Below, piece by piece: positions 25,611 through 34,359 of a stretch of DNA of 64,000 bases. A program made the position numbers and the translations under genes. Positions within the stretch are counted from its first letter, which is position 1; each line of letters starts with the position of its first letter. The notes beneath the pieces are model-generated. The model did not search any database. It was not told the origin of the DNA and was given only the letters and a program-made list of their open reading frames with translations. Source of the stretch: Desulfatibacillum aliphaticivorans DSM 15576 (lineage in GTDB: Bacteria > Desulfobacterota > Desulfobacteria > Desulfobacterales > Desulfatibacillaceae); the NCBI RefSeq assembly GCF_000429905.1, contig NZ_AUCT01000010.1, forward strand, positions 142,580-206,579. Direction: 5' to 3'.

Positions 25611-26482
25611 GACGCCCCCTTCAGGACCGCCCGTATTCTCAACAGCGTGTTGGCGTAATACGTGCTATTATTGTATGATAATAATACTTTCTTCATTTTC
25701 TCGGCGTCCATCCCCGGCTGCCAGCCATGGTTTTTCAAGTACTTCCCTATGCTGGCTATCGCGTCGGAATGGGTGAACAAATCCACCTTGCCGTCTCCGC
25801 TTCCGTCCGCTCCGTGCACGGAAATATTGGAGGGCATAAACTGGGAATACCCCATGGCGCCGGCAAAGGAGCCCTTGATGCTGGCCGGGTCGGATTCATC
25901 CGGGTCCAGGTGCTTAAGAAAGGCCTTCAACTCCACATACGCCCAGGAGGCTTTTCTGTCGGCCCAGGACTCCACCTTTTTCTTGGTCGTCGTTTTCTTC
26001 TGGGACACCGCATCAAACAGTTGGTCCTTTTTTTCCTGCTCGGATAAAGCGGCCAGGGTGGACAAGGTGTTGATAACCGGCTTCGTGCCCACGTATCCGC
26101 CCAGACGCGTCTCCACCATCAAAATGGCGGTGATGACCTCCTTGTCCACGCCGTAGGCTTTTTCCGCCGCTTCCAGGTCGGCCTGGTGCTCCTTCATGTA
26201 AGCCCGGGCGTCGGCTATGGGTTTGTCCTTTAAAAACTGGTCGTAATTCAGCTTGGATTCGTTGTGGCGGAAGTACACCGTCGCCACGGATAAGTCCAGC
26301 TTTACGTTCTCGGCGCCGTAAATTTTATCCAGTTGGGCCTCTGTGAAGCCGTCCTGGATCAACCTTTTTTTCAAGGCTTCAAAAGGAGGCGGCGCAGGCT
26401 CGGAGGCCATAGCCGGGGGTACGGACAAACAAGCCAGAATAAGGGCTGCGAACAATCCAACAAACCGGTTTAACACAAACAC
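25607..26482 (-). CDS. Lytic murein transglycosylase, MltB-like
   Basis: A 291-residue periplasmic enzyme. Residues 1-26 form a signal peptide (PAMA-S). The catalytic Glu is in AILMVETRLGGYVG near residue 122, and the conserved GAMGYSQFMPSNISVHG follows near residue 211. It cleaves the glycan chain between MurNAc and GlcNAc with formation of the 1,6-anhydro product. No lipobox Cys is present, so it is probably soluble rather than a lipoprotein. It is the first gene of a two-gene unit with the PLDc_N-like protein. Confidence 0.9.
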   Translation of the reverse strand: MFVLNRFVGLFAALILACLSVPPAMASEPAPPPFEALKKRLIQDGFTEAQLDKIYGAENVKLDLSVATVYFRHNESKLNYDQFLKDKPIADARAYMKEHQADLEAAEKAYGVDKEVITAILMVETRLGGYVGTKPVINTLSTLAALSEQEKKDQLFDAVSQKKTTTKKKVESWADRKASWAYVELKAFLKHLDPDESDPASIKGSFAGAMGYSQFMPSNISVHGADGSGDGKVDLFTHSDAIASIGKYLKNHGWQPGMDAEKMKKVLLSYNNSTYYANTLLRIRAVLKGAS

Positions 26483-26556
26483 GCTCCCAACTCAGTTCGG
26501 CGAACCCGGCGCCGCTAGCCGCCCGGGTTCGCCCTCCGTTTAAAAACCAAGCCCTG

Positions 26557-27357
26557 TTAAGGGCTCAGGCTGACCTCTCCCCGGATGCGATGGGAGAAAG
26601 TCGCCAAACTATGGTATCCCGCTTCCCGAGCCAGGGAAACGGCCTCGTCAAAATCCATGCCCACCTGCTTGGGGGAATGGGCGTCGCTCCCCAGGGTGAT
26701 GGGAACTCCCGCCTGGTTCAGCTTTTGCAAAATCCACAGGCTGGGGTAAAGCTCCCCTTTGGGGTGCCGCTTGCCGCTGGTGTTGATCTCCACAGCAAGG
26801 CCTTTGCCGGCGATTACGTCAATCACCTGATCCCAACGGTTTTCCATCCGGTCCTGGGGGCTGTCTCCAAACTTGCCCACGACGTCCAGATGGCATAAAA
26901 AATCAAAGAAAGAATGCTCGGCCATGGTTTCCAAATGATTCAGATACTCGGCGAACATGTCCTCGCATTCCCGGAAAGGGCAATTATCCCGTTCCTTATG
27001 GGAAACCATGTTCCATTCCCCGATAAAATGCACCGACCCGCCAATGGCGTCAAAGGAATGGGCATCCACGATCTCCATGGCCTGCTCCATGGTTTCCAGG
27101 TCAAAGTCCACTTCCAGGCCCACCTTGACCCAAATGCGGTCTTCGTATTTTGCAGCCAGCCTCTTTACGGCCCGGTGATACAAAGGAACCTCCTGAGGGC
27201 TCATGGACAAAAAGCTGCCGTCCGGCCTCAGGGTCAGGTGGTCCAAAAAGCAAATCTCCGCAAGCCCCAACTTGACCGCTTGTTGCACATAGGCTTCCAT
27301 TTCCCCTTTGGCGTGGTTGCACAAGGGGGTGTGCACATGATAATCAATCAAACTCAT
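26557..27357 (-). CDS. PHP-domain phosphatase, histidinol-phosphatase-like
   Basis: A 266-residue PHP-family metallophosphatase. Metal-binding motifs are YHVHTPLCNHAKG near residues 5-17, ICFLDHLTLRP near residue 35, a Glu in LEVDFD near residue 82, and the C-terminal GSDAHSP near residue 222. The family includes HisK-type histidinol phosphatases. The catalytic residues are consistent with that activity, but other PHP phosphatases look the same and no his genes are near, so the substrate is only suggested. It is a single gene, divergent from radA. Confidence 0.78.
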   Translation of the reverse strand: MSLIDYHVHTPLCNHAKGEMEAYVQQAVKLGLAEICFLDHLTLRPDGSFLSMSPQEVPLYHRAVKRLAAKYEDRIWVKVGLEVDFDLETMEQAMEIVDAHSFDAIGGSVHFIGEWNMVSHKERDNCPFRECEDMFAEYLNHLETMAEHSFFDFLCHLDVVGKFGDSPQDRMENRWDQVIDVIAGKGLAVEINTSGKRHPKGELYPSLWILQKLNQAGVPITLGSDAHSPKQVGMDFDEAVSLAREAGYHSLATFSHRIRGEVSLSP

Positions 27358-27574
27358 ATCGGACTCTGAACCGCCATGCCTAACCGCTCCCGGTGAAAAT
27401 TTTTGACCGGAGAATAATACGACGGTAAAGTGTATCAGAACCGGCGCACGGTCTCAAGCACATAATGGGAGTATTTTACCCAATTTTTTCTTTAGGGGGT
27501 AATAATAGCCCCATGTTGTGGTCAAAACAACCCCAAATGCATGCTTTGAGACGGTTCGGCCAGGAGATTATTCC

Positions 27575-28945
27575 ATGAAAAAAGCCCAAAAAACAGTATT
27601 CACCTGCCAGGATTGCGGATACACCACCCCAAAGTGGATGGGCAAGTGCCCGGATTGCGGCCAGTGGCACAGCATGGTGGAAGGCAAGCCCAAGGCCGCA
27701 TCATCGGGAGTCAAGGCCCCCTTTGACCTGTCCGGGCCGGGGTCGCGGCCCGTGCCCATCGACTCCGTGGACGGCATTGTAGAGGAGCGCCTGACCACGG
27801 GCATCATGGAATTGGACCGGGTTCTGGGCGGGGGGCTTGTGGCCGGGTCCATGGTGCTTATCGGCGGGGATCCGGGCATCGGCAAGTCTACCTTGATGCT
27901 TCAGGTCATGCAGTCCCTGGCGTATACGGGCCTGAAAGTTTTGTACGTATCCGGCGAGGAGTCCGTCAGGCAGATCAAATTGAGAAGCCAGCGGACCGGG
28001 TCGCCCAGCCCCAATTTGTTTGTGTACAGCGAAATCGTCCTGGAGCAGATTCTGGACGTGTTGGATCAGGAAAAGCCCCAGGCCGTGGTTCTGGACTCGG
28101 TCCAGACCTTGTACAGCCAGGACCTGACCTCGGCCCCGGGCTCGGTCAGCCAGGTTCGGGAAGTCACCTTCAAACTGGCCATGCACGCAAAGAAAACCGG
28201 CATCCCCACCTTTCTTGTGGGCCATGTGACCAAGGACGGGGCCATTGCCGGGCCGCGCCTTCTGGAGCATATGGTGGACACGGTGCTTTATTTTGAAGGG
28301 GAGCGGAATCATATTTACCGGGTGTTGCGGGCCGTGAAAAACCGGTTCGGCTCCACTAACGAAATCGGGGTTTTTGAAATGGCCGAACACGGCCTTATGG
28401 AAGTGAGCAACCCCAGCGCCGTGTTTTTGTCCGAGAGGCCGGAGCACGCCTCGGGCTCGGCGGTCACGGCCAGCCTGGAGGGCTCCCGCCCTATCCTGCT
28501 GGAAATCCAGGCGCTTGCCAGCACCTCCAGCTTCGCCAGTCCGCGCAGGACCGTTTTGGGCCTGGATTCCAACAAGGTGGCGCTTTTAGTGGCGGTTTTG
28601 GAGAAAAAAGTAGGCATGCCCTTGATGGATCAGGACGTATTCATGAACGTCGCCGGCGGCGTGCGGGTGACCGAACCGGCCGTGGACCTGGCCATGGTGG
28701 GCGCCGTGGCCTCCAGCTTTTTGGACAGGCCCGTGCCCCGGGACACGGTCCTCATGGGGGAGGTGGGCCTGACCGGAGAAATCCGCGGCGTGGGCCAAAT
28801 GGAAACCCGCATCAAGGAAGCCGCCAAAATGGGTTTTGAGCAATGCCTGGCGCCCGCGTCCAGCCTGCGCAACCTGCGGCCGCCCTCCGGTGTGAAGGTG
28901 GTGGGCGTAAAATCCGTCAGCCAGGCCCTGGAGCACCTTTTTTGA
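27575..28945 (+). CDS. radA: DNA repair protein RadA (Sms)
   Basis: A 456-residue RadA of the usual length. The N-terminal zinc finger is CQDCG near residue 10 and CPDCGQW near residue 26. Walker A is GGDPGIGKSTLMLQV near residue 94, followed by the RadA-specific KNRFGSTNEIG motif near residue 253 and a C-terminal Lon-like domain with PRRTVLGLDSNKVALLVAVL. RadA is a ring helicase that extends branched recombination intermediates. ATG 27575 was chosen because AGGAG (27562-27566) precedes it by 8 bases; the upstream codons in the longer frame are not part of the family. It is transcribed alone. Confidence 0.97.
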   Translation: MKKAQKTVFTCQDCGYTTPKWMGKCPDCGQWHSMVEGKPKAASSGVKAPFDLSGPGSRPVPIDSVDGIVEERLTTGIMELDRVLGGGLVAGSMVLIGGDPGIGKSTLMLQVMQSLAYTGLKVLYVSGEESVRQIKLRSQRTGSPSPNLFVYSEIVLEQILDVLDQEKPQAVVLDSVQTLYSQDLTSAPGSVSQVREVTFKLAMHAKKTGIPTFLVGHVTKDGAIAGPRLLEHMVDTVLYFEGERNHIYRVLRAVKNRFGSTNEIGVFEMAEHGLMEVSNPSAVFLSERPEHASGSAVTASLEGSRPILLEIQALASTSSFASPRRTVLGLDSNKVALLVAVLEKKVGMPLMDQDVFMNVAGGVRVTEPAVDLAMVGAVASSFLDRPVPRDTVLMGEVGLTGEIRGVGQMETRIKEAAKMGFEQCLAPASSLRNLRPPSGVKVVGVKSVSQALEHLF

Positions 28946-29076
28946 TCAGGATCAGGGTCCGGCGGAATGGTTTATTTTTTTACAAAAAGCTGGTTTTGGT
29001 TGAAAGCCGGGTGAATCTGTGACAATTCCCAAGTAGAAAACCGGAGCATATTGACTTTCAAGGAGTTTTTTCTTAT

Positions 29077-29700
29077 ATGAAATCAAAGAAAAAGGGCAAA
29101 AACCTTTGGCGGGATCATTACACAGACAAAGCCCAAAAGGCCGGCTTTCCCGCCCGCTCTGTGTTTAAGCTGGAGGAAATGCAAAAACGGTGGAAGATCC
29201 TCCGGCCCGGCCAGAAGGTCCTGGACCTTGGCTGCGCTCCGGGGTCGTGGCTCAAATACGCTTCCCAAATTGTGGGCGACTCAGGCCGGGTCATCGGCCT
29301 GGATCTCAAGCCCATGGATCAACCGGACAAGCCGAACGCAGAATTTATTCAAGGCGACGCGTTTGAACTGACCCAGGAATTCCTGGACGAAATCGGCAGG
29401 GATTTTGACGTGGTGCTGAGCGACATGGCCCCGAACACCACGGGCATCAAGAACGTGGACGCCCTCAAGTCCGCAGCTTTGTGCGAATCGGCGCTGGCCG
29501 CGGCGGTAACGGTCCTCAAGCCCGGCGGCTCGTTTGTATGCAAGATTTTCCAGGGCGAAGGATTTGATGCGTTTATAAAGGATGTAAAAAAATATTTTAC
29601 CAAACATAAAATTTTCAAGCCCGAAAGCACCCGCAAACAAAGCCGGGAGATTTACGTAGTGGGCTGGAGCAAAAAAGGAGGATCCCATGTCAGGACATAA
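29077..29700 (+). CDS. rlmE: 23S rRNA (uridine-2'-O-) methyltransferase RlmE (FtsJ family)
   Basis: A 207-residue methyltransferase of standard length. The AdoMet site is VLDLGCAPGSWLKYAS near residue 48; the catalytic K-D-K-E residues fit the positions FPARSVFKLEEM near residue 25, VLSDMAPNTTG near residue 111 and CKIFQGEG near residue 154. It 2'-O-methylates the A-loop uridine of 23S rRNA in the assembled large subunit. AAGGAG lies about 11 bases before the start. Its last 14 bases overlap the YebC-family gene. Confidence 0.96.
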   Translation: MKSKKKGKNLWRDHYTDKAQKAGFPARSVFKLEEMQKRWKILRPGQKVLDLGCAPGSWLKYASQIVGDSGRVIGLDLKPMDQPDKPNAEFIQGDAFELTQEFLDEIGRDFDVVLSDMAPNTTGIKNVDALKSAALCESALAAAVTVLKPGGSFVCKIFQGEGFDAFIKDVKKYFTKHKIFKPESTRKQSREIYVVGWSKKGGSHVRT

Positions 29701-30430
29701 TAAATGGTCAACAATCAAACATAAGAAGGGTGCAGCCGACGCCAAGCGCGGCAAGGTCTTCTCCAAGCTGATCAAGGAAATCACCATAGCCGCCCGCATG
29801 GGGGGCGGCGACCCGGACGCAAACCCCCGCCTTCGCACGGCCATCAACGCCGCCAAGGCTGAAAACATGCCCAAGGACAACTGGGAGCGCGCCATTAAAA
29901 AAGGCACCGGCGAACTGGAAGGCGTGAACTACGAGGAATTCCAGTACGAAGGCTACGGCCCCGGCGGCGGCGCCGTTCTGGTGGAATCCCTGACAGACAA
30001 CAAAAACCGCGCGGCCGCGGAAATCCGCCATATTTTCTCCAAGTGCGGCGGCAGCCTGGGCGAGGCCGGCTGCGTGGCCTGGATGTTCGATAAAAAAGGC
30101 TACATCGTGGTGAACCAAAGCGTCACGGACGAAGACACCCTCATGGAAGTGGCCCTGGAAGCAGGCGCCGAAGACGTGCGGGAAGCCGGAGACGTGTTTG
30201 AAGTAATTACCCAGCCGGATGATTACGATGCGGTCAAGGAAGCCATTGACGCCGCCGGCATCGAAACGGAAGACGCCTCGGTCACCAAACTTCCCCAGAA
30301 CACCGTGGAAGTCACCGGCAAGGAAGCCGAACAAATGGTCCGTCTGCTTCAGACCCTGGATGACTGCGACGACGTGCAAAACGTCTACACCAGCGCGGAC
30401 ATCCCGGACGACGCCATCGGCGAAGACTAA
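29687..30430 (+). CDS. YebC/PmpR-family transcriptional or translational regulator
   Basis: A 247-residue protein matching the YebC family end to end: SGHNKWSTIKHKKGAADAKRGKVFSKL at the start (family hallmark MSGHNKWSKIKHKK), PRLRTAINAAKAENMPKDN near residue 45 and EGYGPGGGAVLVESLTDNKNR near residue 88. The family acts in DNA-binding regulation in some species and in relieving ribosome stalling at proline stretches in others; which applies here cannot be told. It overlaps rlmE by 14 bases with AAAGGAGG in the rlmE end, so the two are coupled. In many genomes this family sits next to ruvC; not here. Confidence 0.95.
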   Translation: MSGHNKWSTIKHKKGAADAKRGKVFSKLIKEITIAARMGGGDPDANPRLRTAINAAKAENMPKDNWERAIKKGTGELEGVNYEEFQYEGYGPGGGAVLVESLTDNKNRAAAEIRHIFSKCGGSLGEAGCVAWMFDKKGYIVVNQSVTDEDTLMEVALEAGAEDVREAGDVFEVITQPDDYDAVKEAIDAAGIETEDASVTKLPQNTVEVTGKEAEQMVRLLQTLDDCDDVQNVYTSADIPDDAIGED

Positions 30431-30482
30431 AAAGCTGTTCCGGGCGGATCAGTCGCCCAGGTTTCATATATTTGATGTAAAA

Positions 30483-30519
30483 GGGGAAAACCTGTTGATG
30501 ACGGGTTTTCCCTTTTTTT
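30483..30519 (+). terminator. Intrinsic terminator after the rlmE-YebC unit
   Basis: GGGAAAACC (30484-30492) pairs with GGTTTTCCC (30504-30512) followed by seven T. It lies about 50 bp after the YebC-family stop. Confidence 0.85.
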
Positions 30520-30593
30520 ATGTCCCATGAACTTCATTTGCTGGAATGACGGTTTATGGCGGTAAACGGGCAGATAATGGGGTTTAGAGGCTT

Positions 30594-30762
30594 GATTTTG
30601 TTGGGTTTCGCAAGCTCAACCCAACCTACGCCGCCCGAGGACAAGATGTAGGTTGGGTGGTTCTGCGCTGGAAACATGCAAAGAATTCAACAACGTATCG
30701 ACGGCTGTAAAGATGGTAAAAAGGCTCAACGACGTTGCTGCGCAGGTTCACCCAACAAATAA
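30594..30762. repeat. MITE-like intergenic inverted-repeat element
   Basis: TTTTGTTGGGT (30596-30606) and the partly complementary ACCCAACAAATAAAA (30750-30764) bound a stretch of about 165 bp. Inside are nested inverted repeats, TTGGGTT (30601-30607) with AACCCAA (30618-30624) and CCCAACCTAC (30620-30629) with GTAGGTTGGG (30648-30657). The core GTAGGTTGGGT is seen in many bacterial intergenic repeats. No coding frame is present. Confidence 0.55.
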
Positions 30763-30796
30763 AATAGCGTCGTCCGGCTTAGCTGCGGGGCTCCAT

Positions 30797-31918
30797 TTAT
30801 TCCGACAAAAGGCGTTGGTACAAATCCAGGAGTTTGGCTTCCTGGGAGGTCCAGGAATATTTTTCTCTGAAAAGGCGTTTGCCGCTTTCGCTCATTTTTC
30901 TGCAAAGCTCCGGGTTTTCCAAAAGGTGATCAATGGCTTTGGCAATGGCTTTGGGGTCGGTCGCGTCCACGGCCATGCCAGTGTTATCCCGCACCAAAAG
31001 GTCTTTCCATAGGGGAAAATCCGAGGCCACCATGGGCAGGCCGGCGGACATGTATTCGTAGAGCTTGTTGGGCGAGGTGTCGGCGTACCCGAACAAGGGC
31101 TGGAGGCACATCAGGCCCACGGCGGCGGAATGCATGTGTTCGTACACGCCTTTCAGGTCCGTCATGCCCAGGAATTCTGCATTTTTTCCATAGGCGGGAA
31201 GCTGCTTTATCGCCCGGGTTTCCGGAGTGTCGATTTCCTGGCCGATGATGGTCAAGTGGGCGCCCGGAGTTTTAACGTGCTCCATGGCCTGCACCACCTG
31301 ATACGATCCGATATGGTCCCGCAGGCCTCCGGTGTACAGAATTTTTGTATTGCCCTCAAAGGTGCGGGGGATCTGGTCCAACAGGTCGGCCATGTCTTCC
31401 AGGGCGAAGTTTTCCAGAATCACGGTTTTATCCGCCGGAAAACGCGCTGCCAGACGGGAGCCGATGCTGGTGACGATGGCGTCGATGCAAAAAACCGTGA
31501 TTTGCTCCAAGGCGCCCACGGATTTGGCCGTGAGTTTGCGAATGGGCGCCGGAATATAAGCCTTGCCCGCCACTTTGTCCGGGTGGTTTTCGTGGGCATC
31601 GTACACCACCTTGGCCCGGGTGAACCCTTTTATTAGAATCCCTACGGGCAGCAGCTCGATGTTATGAAAATGATACAGGTCCGCGTTCAGGCTGAGCGCG
31701 GTTTTAAAAACGTGCGGGACGACGCGGGTTAGGCGCTCTTTGCGGTCGGCGCAGGGCTGGACGGGAACGATGGTCACGCCGTCGTGCACCCCGCCCTTTT
31801 CCGCCTGGGCCACCAGGGAGACTTTGTATCCCGCCTTGGCCAGGGACCGGCATTCCTTCATGAAAATTCTTGTGTCAAAGGGCGTATTTACGGATGTCAG
31901 ATGGACTACGTGCTTCAT
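30797..31918 (-). CDS. Glycosyltransferase, family 4-like (GT-B fold), second of a pair
   Basis: A 373-residue GT-B glycosyltransferase. The N-terminal domain starts HVVHLTSVNTPFDTRIFMKE, and the C-terminal donor-binding domain holds the GT4-type sequence ILYTGGLRDHIGSYQVVQAM near residue 200 and EYMSAGLPMVASDFPLWKDL near residue 296. No membrane segment is present. The donor sugar and acceptor are not predictable. Its start overlaps the stop of the upstream glycosyltransferase gene by 4 bases. It is probably part of an extracellular or surface polysaccharide pathway; no polymerase or flippase is nearby. Confidence 0.85.
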   Translation of the reverse strand: MKHVVHLTSVNTPFDTRIFMKECRSLAKAGYKVSLVAQAEKGGVHDGVTIVPVQPCADRKERLTRVVPHVFKTALSLNADLYHFHNIELLPVGILIKGFTRAKVVYDAHENHPDKVAGKAYIPAPIRKLTAKSVGALEQITVFCIDAIVTSIGSRLAARFPADKTVILENFALEDMADLLDQIPRTFEGNTKILYTGGLRDHIGSYQVVQAMEHVKTPGAHLTIIGQEIDTPETRAIKQLPAYGKNAEFLGMTDLKGVYEHMHSAAVGLMCLQPLFGYADTSPNKLYEYMSAGLPMVASDFPLWKDLLVRDNTGMAVDATDPKAIAKAIDHLLENPELCRKMSESGKRLFREKYSWTSQEAKLLDLYQRLLSE

Positions 31919-33030
31919 TTGGCCGCCTTTTTCGCCGCTAATTCATTATAAAAAAGTTCCAAGCGATTTTTTTGCGCTTCCATGGAGCAATTTTCCTGCA
32001 CGAACTTCAGGGCGTTTTGGCTCAGCTTTTGGTGCAGGGCTTTGTCTTCCGTTAATTTCAGCATGGCCTCGGCCAAAGCGTTGGGATCGTCCATGGGGAC
32101 CAGCAGGCTGTCATGGCCGTCCTTGATGGAAGCGCGCATGGCCGGGATGTCCCCCGCAATAACGGGCGTTGCACAGGCCATGGATTCCCGGACCGACTGG
32201 GACACGCTGTCCGATCCTGCCAGGGATATGGACGCCAGGGAAATTTGGTACCGGTTGGCCATTTGCCGGTCGTCCTCCACGTTGTCCAGAAAGCGAACGG
32301 CTTCAAGCGCTCCGCTCTCGGCCAGGCAGTCCTTAAACTCGGCCAGCAGGTCTTCCCTGGCTCGGGTCAAGGGAACGAGCAGACGGGCATTGGGATTTTT
32401 TTGGTGGACCTTGCAAAAGGCCCGGGCGGCGGTCATGGGATGATACAAAGGCTCCAGCATGCGGCACAGGTAAAAAACCGGCCCCTCCCCCAGATTCAAT
32501 TCCCGGTGAAAGGATTCGTCGGGCTCATCCGGCCGGAACGCGTCCGTGTCCACGCCCAAATAAATGACCTCCAGCTTGGACTCGGGCGCGCCAAGCTCCA
32601 GGGCCTTGTTTTTTAGCTCGTCGCAAACGCAAAGGATTTTGTCGGCCCGGTTTAAGGCCGCTTTGGTGAGCGTGCGATGCAGCACGGAGGTCTGATCCAG
32701 CAAAAACAAATCCGACCCGTGCACGGAAAGGGCCGTTGGCCGCCAAAGCGCCATGGGCGTGGGCCAGCCCGCCCCAAAGGCCGTGTGGGCGTGAAGCACG
32801 TCAGGCCTCAGTTTTCTCACCAGGGCGAATAACGCTGCGCCGTATGCAGCGAACCGGATTTTGGGCAGATTGAACCGCTCGGCCAGGTCGTAGAAAGCCA
32901 CGCCCGGAGGAATTCCCATGCCGCGCTTTTCGCAGCCCACAAAATGGACGTCATATCCCCAGGCGGCCAAGTTTCTCGCCCAGCGCCAAGCGTGCGCGTC
33001 GTTGGGGTTTCCGATGTAGCAGATTTTCAT
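31915..33030 (-). CDS. Glycosyltransferase, family 4-like (GT-B fold), first of a pair
   Basis: A 371-residue GT-B glycosyltransferase. The N-terminal domain has ICYIGNPNDAHAWRWARNLA and, near residue 78, DVLHAHTAFGAGWPTP. The C-terminal domain has the family motif ESMACATPVIAGDIPAMRASI near residue 282. It overlaps the next glycosyltransferase gene by 4 bases, so the two are made together and may act in succession on one glycan. The donor and acceptor are unknown. Confidence 0.85.
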   Translation of the reverse strand: MKICYIGNPNDAHAWRWARNLAAWGYDVHFVGCEKRGMGIPPGVAFYDLAERFNLPKIRFAAYGAALFALVRKLRPDVLHAHTAFGAGWPTPMALWRPTALSVHGSDLFLLDQTSVLHRTLTKAALNRADKILCVCDELKNKALELGAPESKLEVIYLGVDTDAFRPDEPDESFHRELNLGEGPVFYLCRMLEPLYHPMTAARAFCKVHQKNPNARLLVPLTRAREDLLAEFKDCLAESGALEAVRFLDNVEDDRQMANRYQISLASISLAGSDSVSQSVRESMACATPVIAGDIPAMRASIKDGHDSLLVPMDDPNALAEAMLKLTEDKALHQKLSQNALKFVQENCSMEAQKNRLELFYNELAAKKAAK

Positions 33031-33187
33031 GGCGGCCGGTCCGTTTTCCTACCGATGATTTAAAGCAAGGCGCAACTAACGTTAAGGATAGGAAAAAAAT
33101 ACCACAACCGGAAGATCAAAGCCAGCGGCATGTTAAAAGGGGGGAGATGGGAAAAGGGGACGCCCGGTTGGACGGCCCCCATTGCGG

Positions 33188-34189
33188 TTATTCCGCTTGA
33201 ATGGTTTCCGTGGTTTTCTGAACGGATTCCAGCATAAGCGCCTCGATTTTCAAGGCTTCCTCCTGGGTGAGATCCAGGAACTCCAGGGCGCCGTCCTCGA
33301 ACGAGGATTCCACATCGTCAAAGGAAAAATCCAGGCTGCAATTTAGCGCCAGGGTATCGGCGATATGCAGGGCGTAGGACAAAAAGTCGCCTTCCGATCT
33401 GGACGGATAATGGTGATATCGAATGGCGGTTGTTATATTTTCCGGCATTTTCCAGGACTTACATACCTCACTGGCGATCTCGCAATGATCAAACCCCAAG
33501 ATGGCCTTTTCCGCTTCCAAAAAGCTCATGCCTCCGGACGCCAAACGCCGAAACATTTCCTTGCGCTCCGCAACATAGGGCTCCAGGGCCAATTTACCGG
33601 CGTCATGGGTGAGCCCGGCGGCGAAAGCGTCTTCCGCCAAATGGGGTTTGGCGCGGCCTGTAATGATGCGGGCGCCAAAAGCCACCAACAGGGAATGCCG
33701 CCAGAATTCGCCGGGATCCATGCCGTATCCCGGCATGGGCTTGTCCAAAAGCTGGGAGGCGGAAGCCATGGTCAGGATTTCGTTCAGGGTCTTTTGCCCC
33801 AGAACCACCGAGGCCTGCTGAATGGTGGAAACCGTGCCGGAAAGCCCGTAAAACGGCGAGTTGGCGATTTTTAGCACCTTGGCGGCGATGGCCTGATCCG
33901 TAACCAGGACAATGGCCAAATCCTGAAAGCTGGAATTGGGGTCCGCCATGACCTTCCGGGCCTTGTGGATGACCTGGGGCATGGGCGGCAGATCCTTAAC
34001 CCCTTTGACAATGGCCTTTTTCAGGGCTTCCCCTTCCGGCAGCGTGTTTATGGGCGGCGCCTGCGCCGGGGGGTTGATGGTTATGAGATTTTGGCAGGCC
34101 GGACACTTTAAGCTAATGGATTTATCCTTGGGGAGCTTCTCATCAGGAATATTATATTTTTTATGGCAACTTGAGCACTCTATCTTCAT
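33188..34189 (-). CDS. HDOD-domain protein with N-terminal zinc ribbon
   Basis: A 333-residue protein. Residues 1-38 hold a zinc ribbon with two CxxC pairs (CSSCHKKY and CPACQ), resembling the MJ0042-type. Residues about 65-270 are an HDOD domain (LPPMPQVIHKARKVM, LTDQAIAAKVLKIANSPFYG, ASVVLGQKTLNEILTMA). HDOD is an HD-fold relative that lacks complete metal-binding residues and usually acts in signalling. The kinase-pseudokinase gene is upstream on the same strand with 170 bp between, so a shared signalling role is possible. It has no DNA-binding or GGDEF output. Confidence 0.85.
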   Translation of the reverse strand: MKIECSSCHKKYNIPDEKLPKDKSISLKCPACQNLITINPPAQAPPINTLPEGEALKKAIVKGVKDLPPMPQVIHKARKVMADPNSSFQDLAIVLVTDQAIAAKVLKIANSPFYGLSGTVSTIQQASVVLGQKTLNEILTMASASQLLDKPMPGYGMDPGEFWRHSLLVAFGARIITGRAKPHLAEDAFAAGLTHDAGKLALEPYVAERKEMFRRLASGGMSFLEAEKAILGFDHCEIASEVCKSWKMPENITTAIRYHHYPSRSEGDFLSYALHIADTLALNCSLDFSFDDVESSFEDGALEFLDLTQEEALKIEALMLESVQKTTETIQAE

Positions 34190-34359
34190 CTCTGCATTTT
34201 CCTTCCCAGAGTCAAAAACTTGTCATCTTCCGTCAACGCCCGGACGTCAGGATCAATCTCCGGCCCCTAATTATGGTGCGGGGTCGTTCCATTGGTATAG
34301 GAGCGGCGCGTCGACAATGTATAGAGCAAATACCGCGCCAATTGGGAGTTTTTGGCTCG

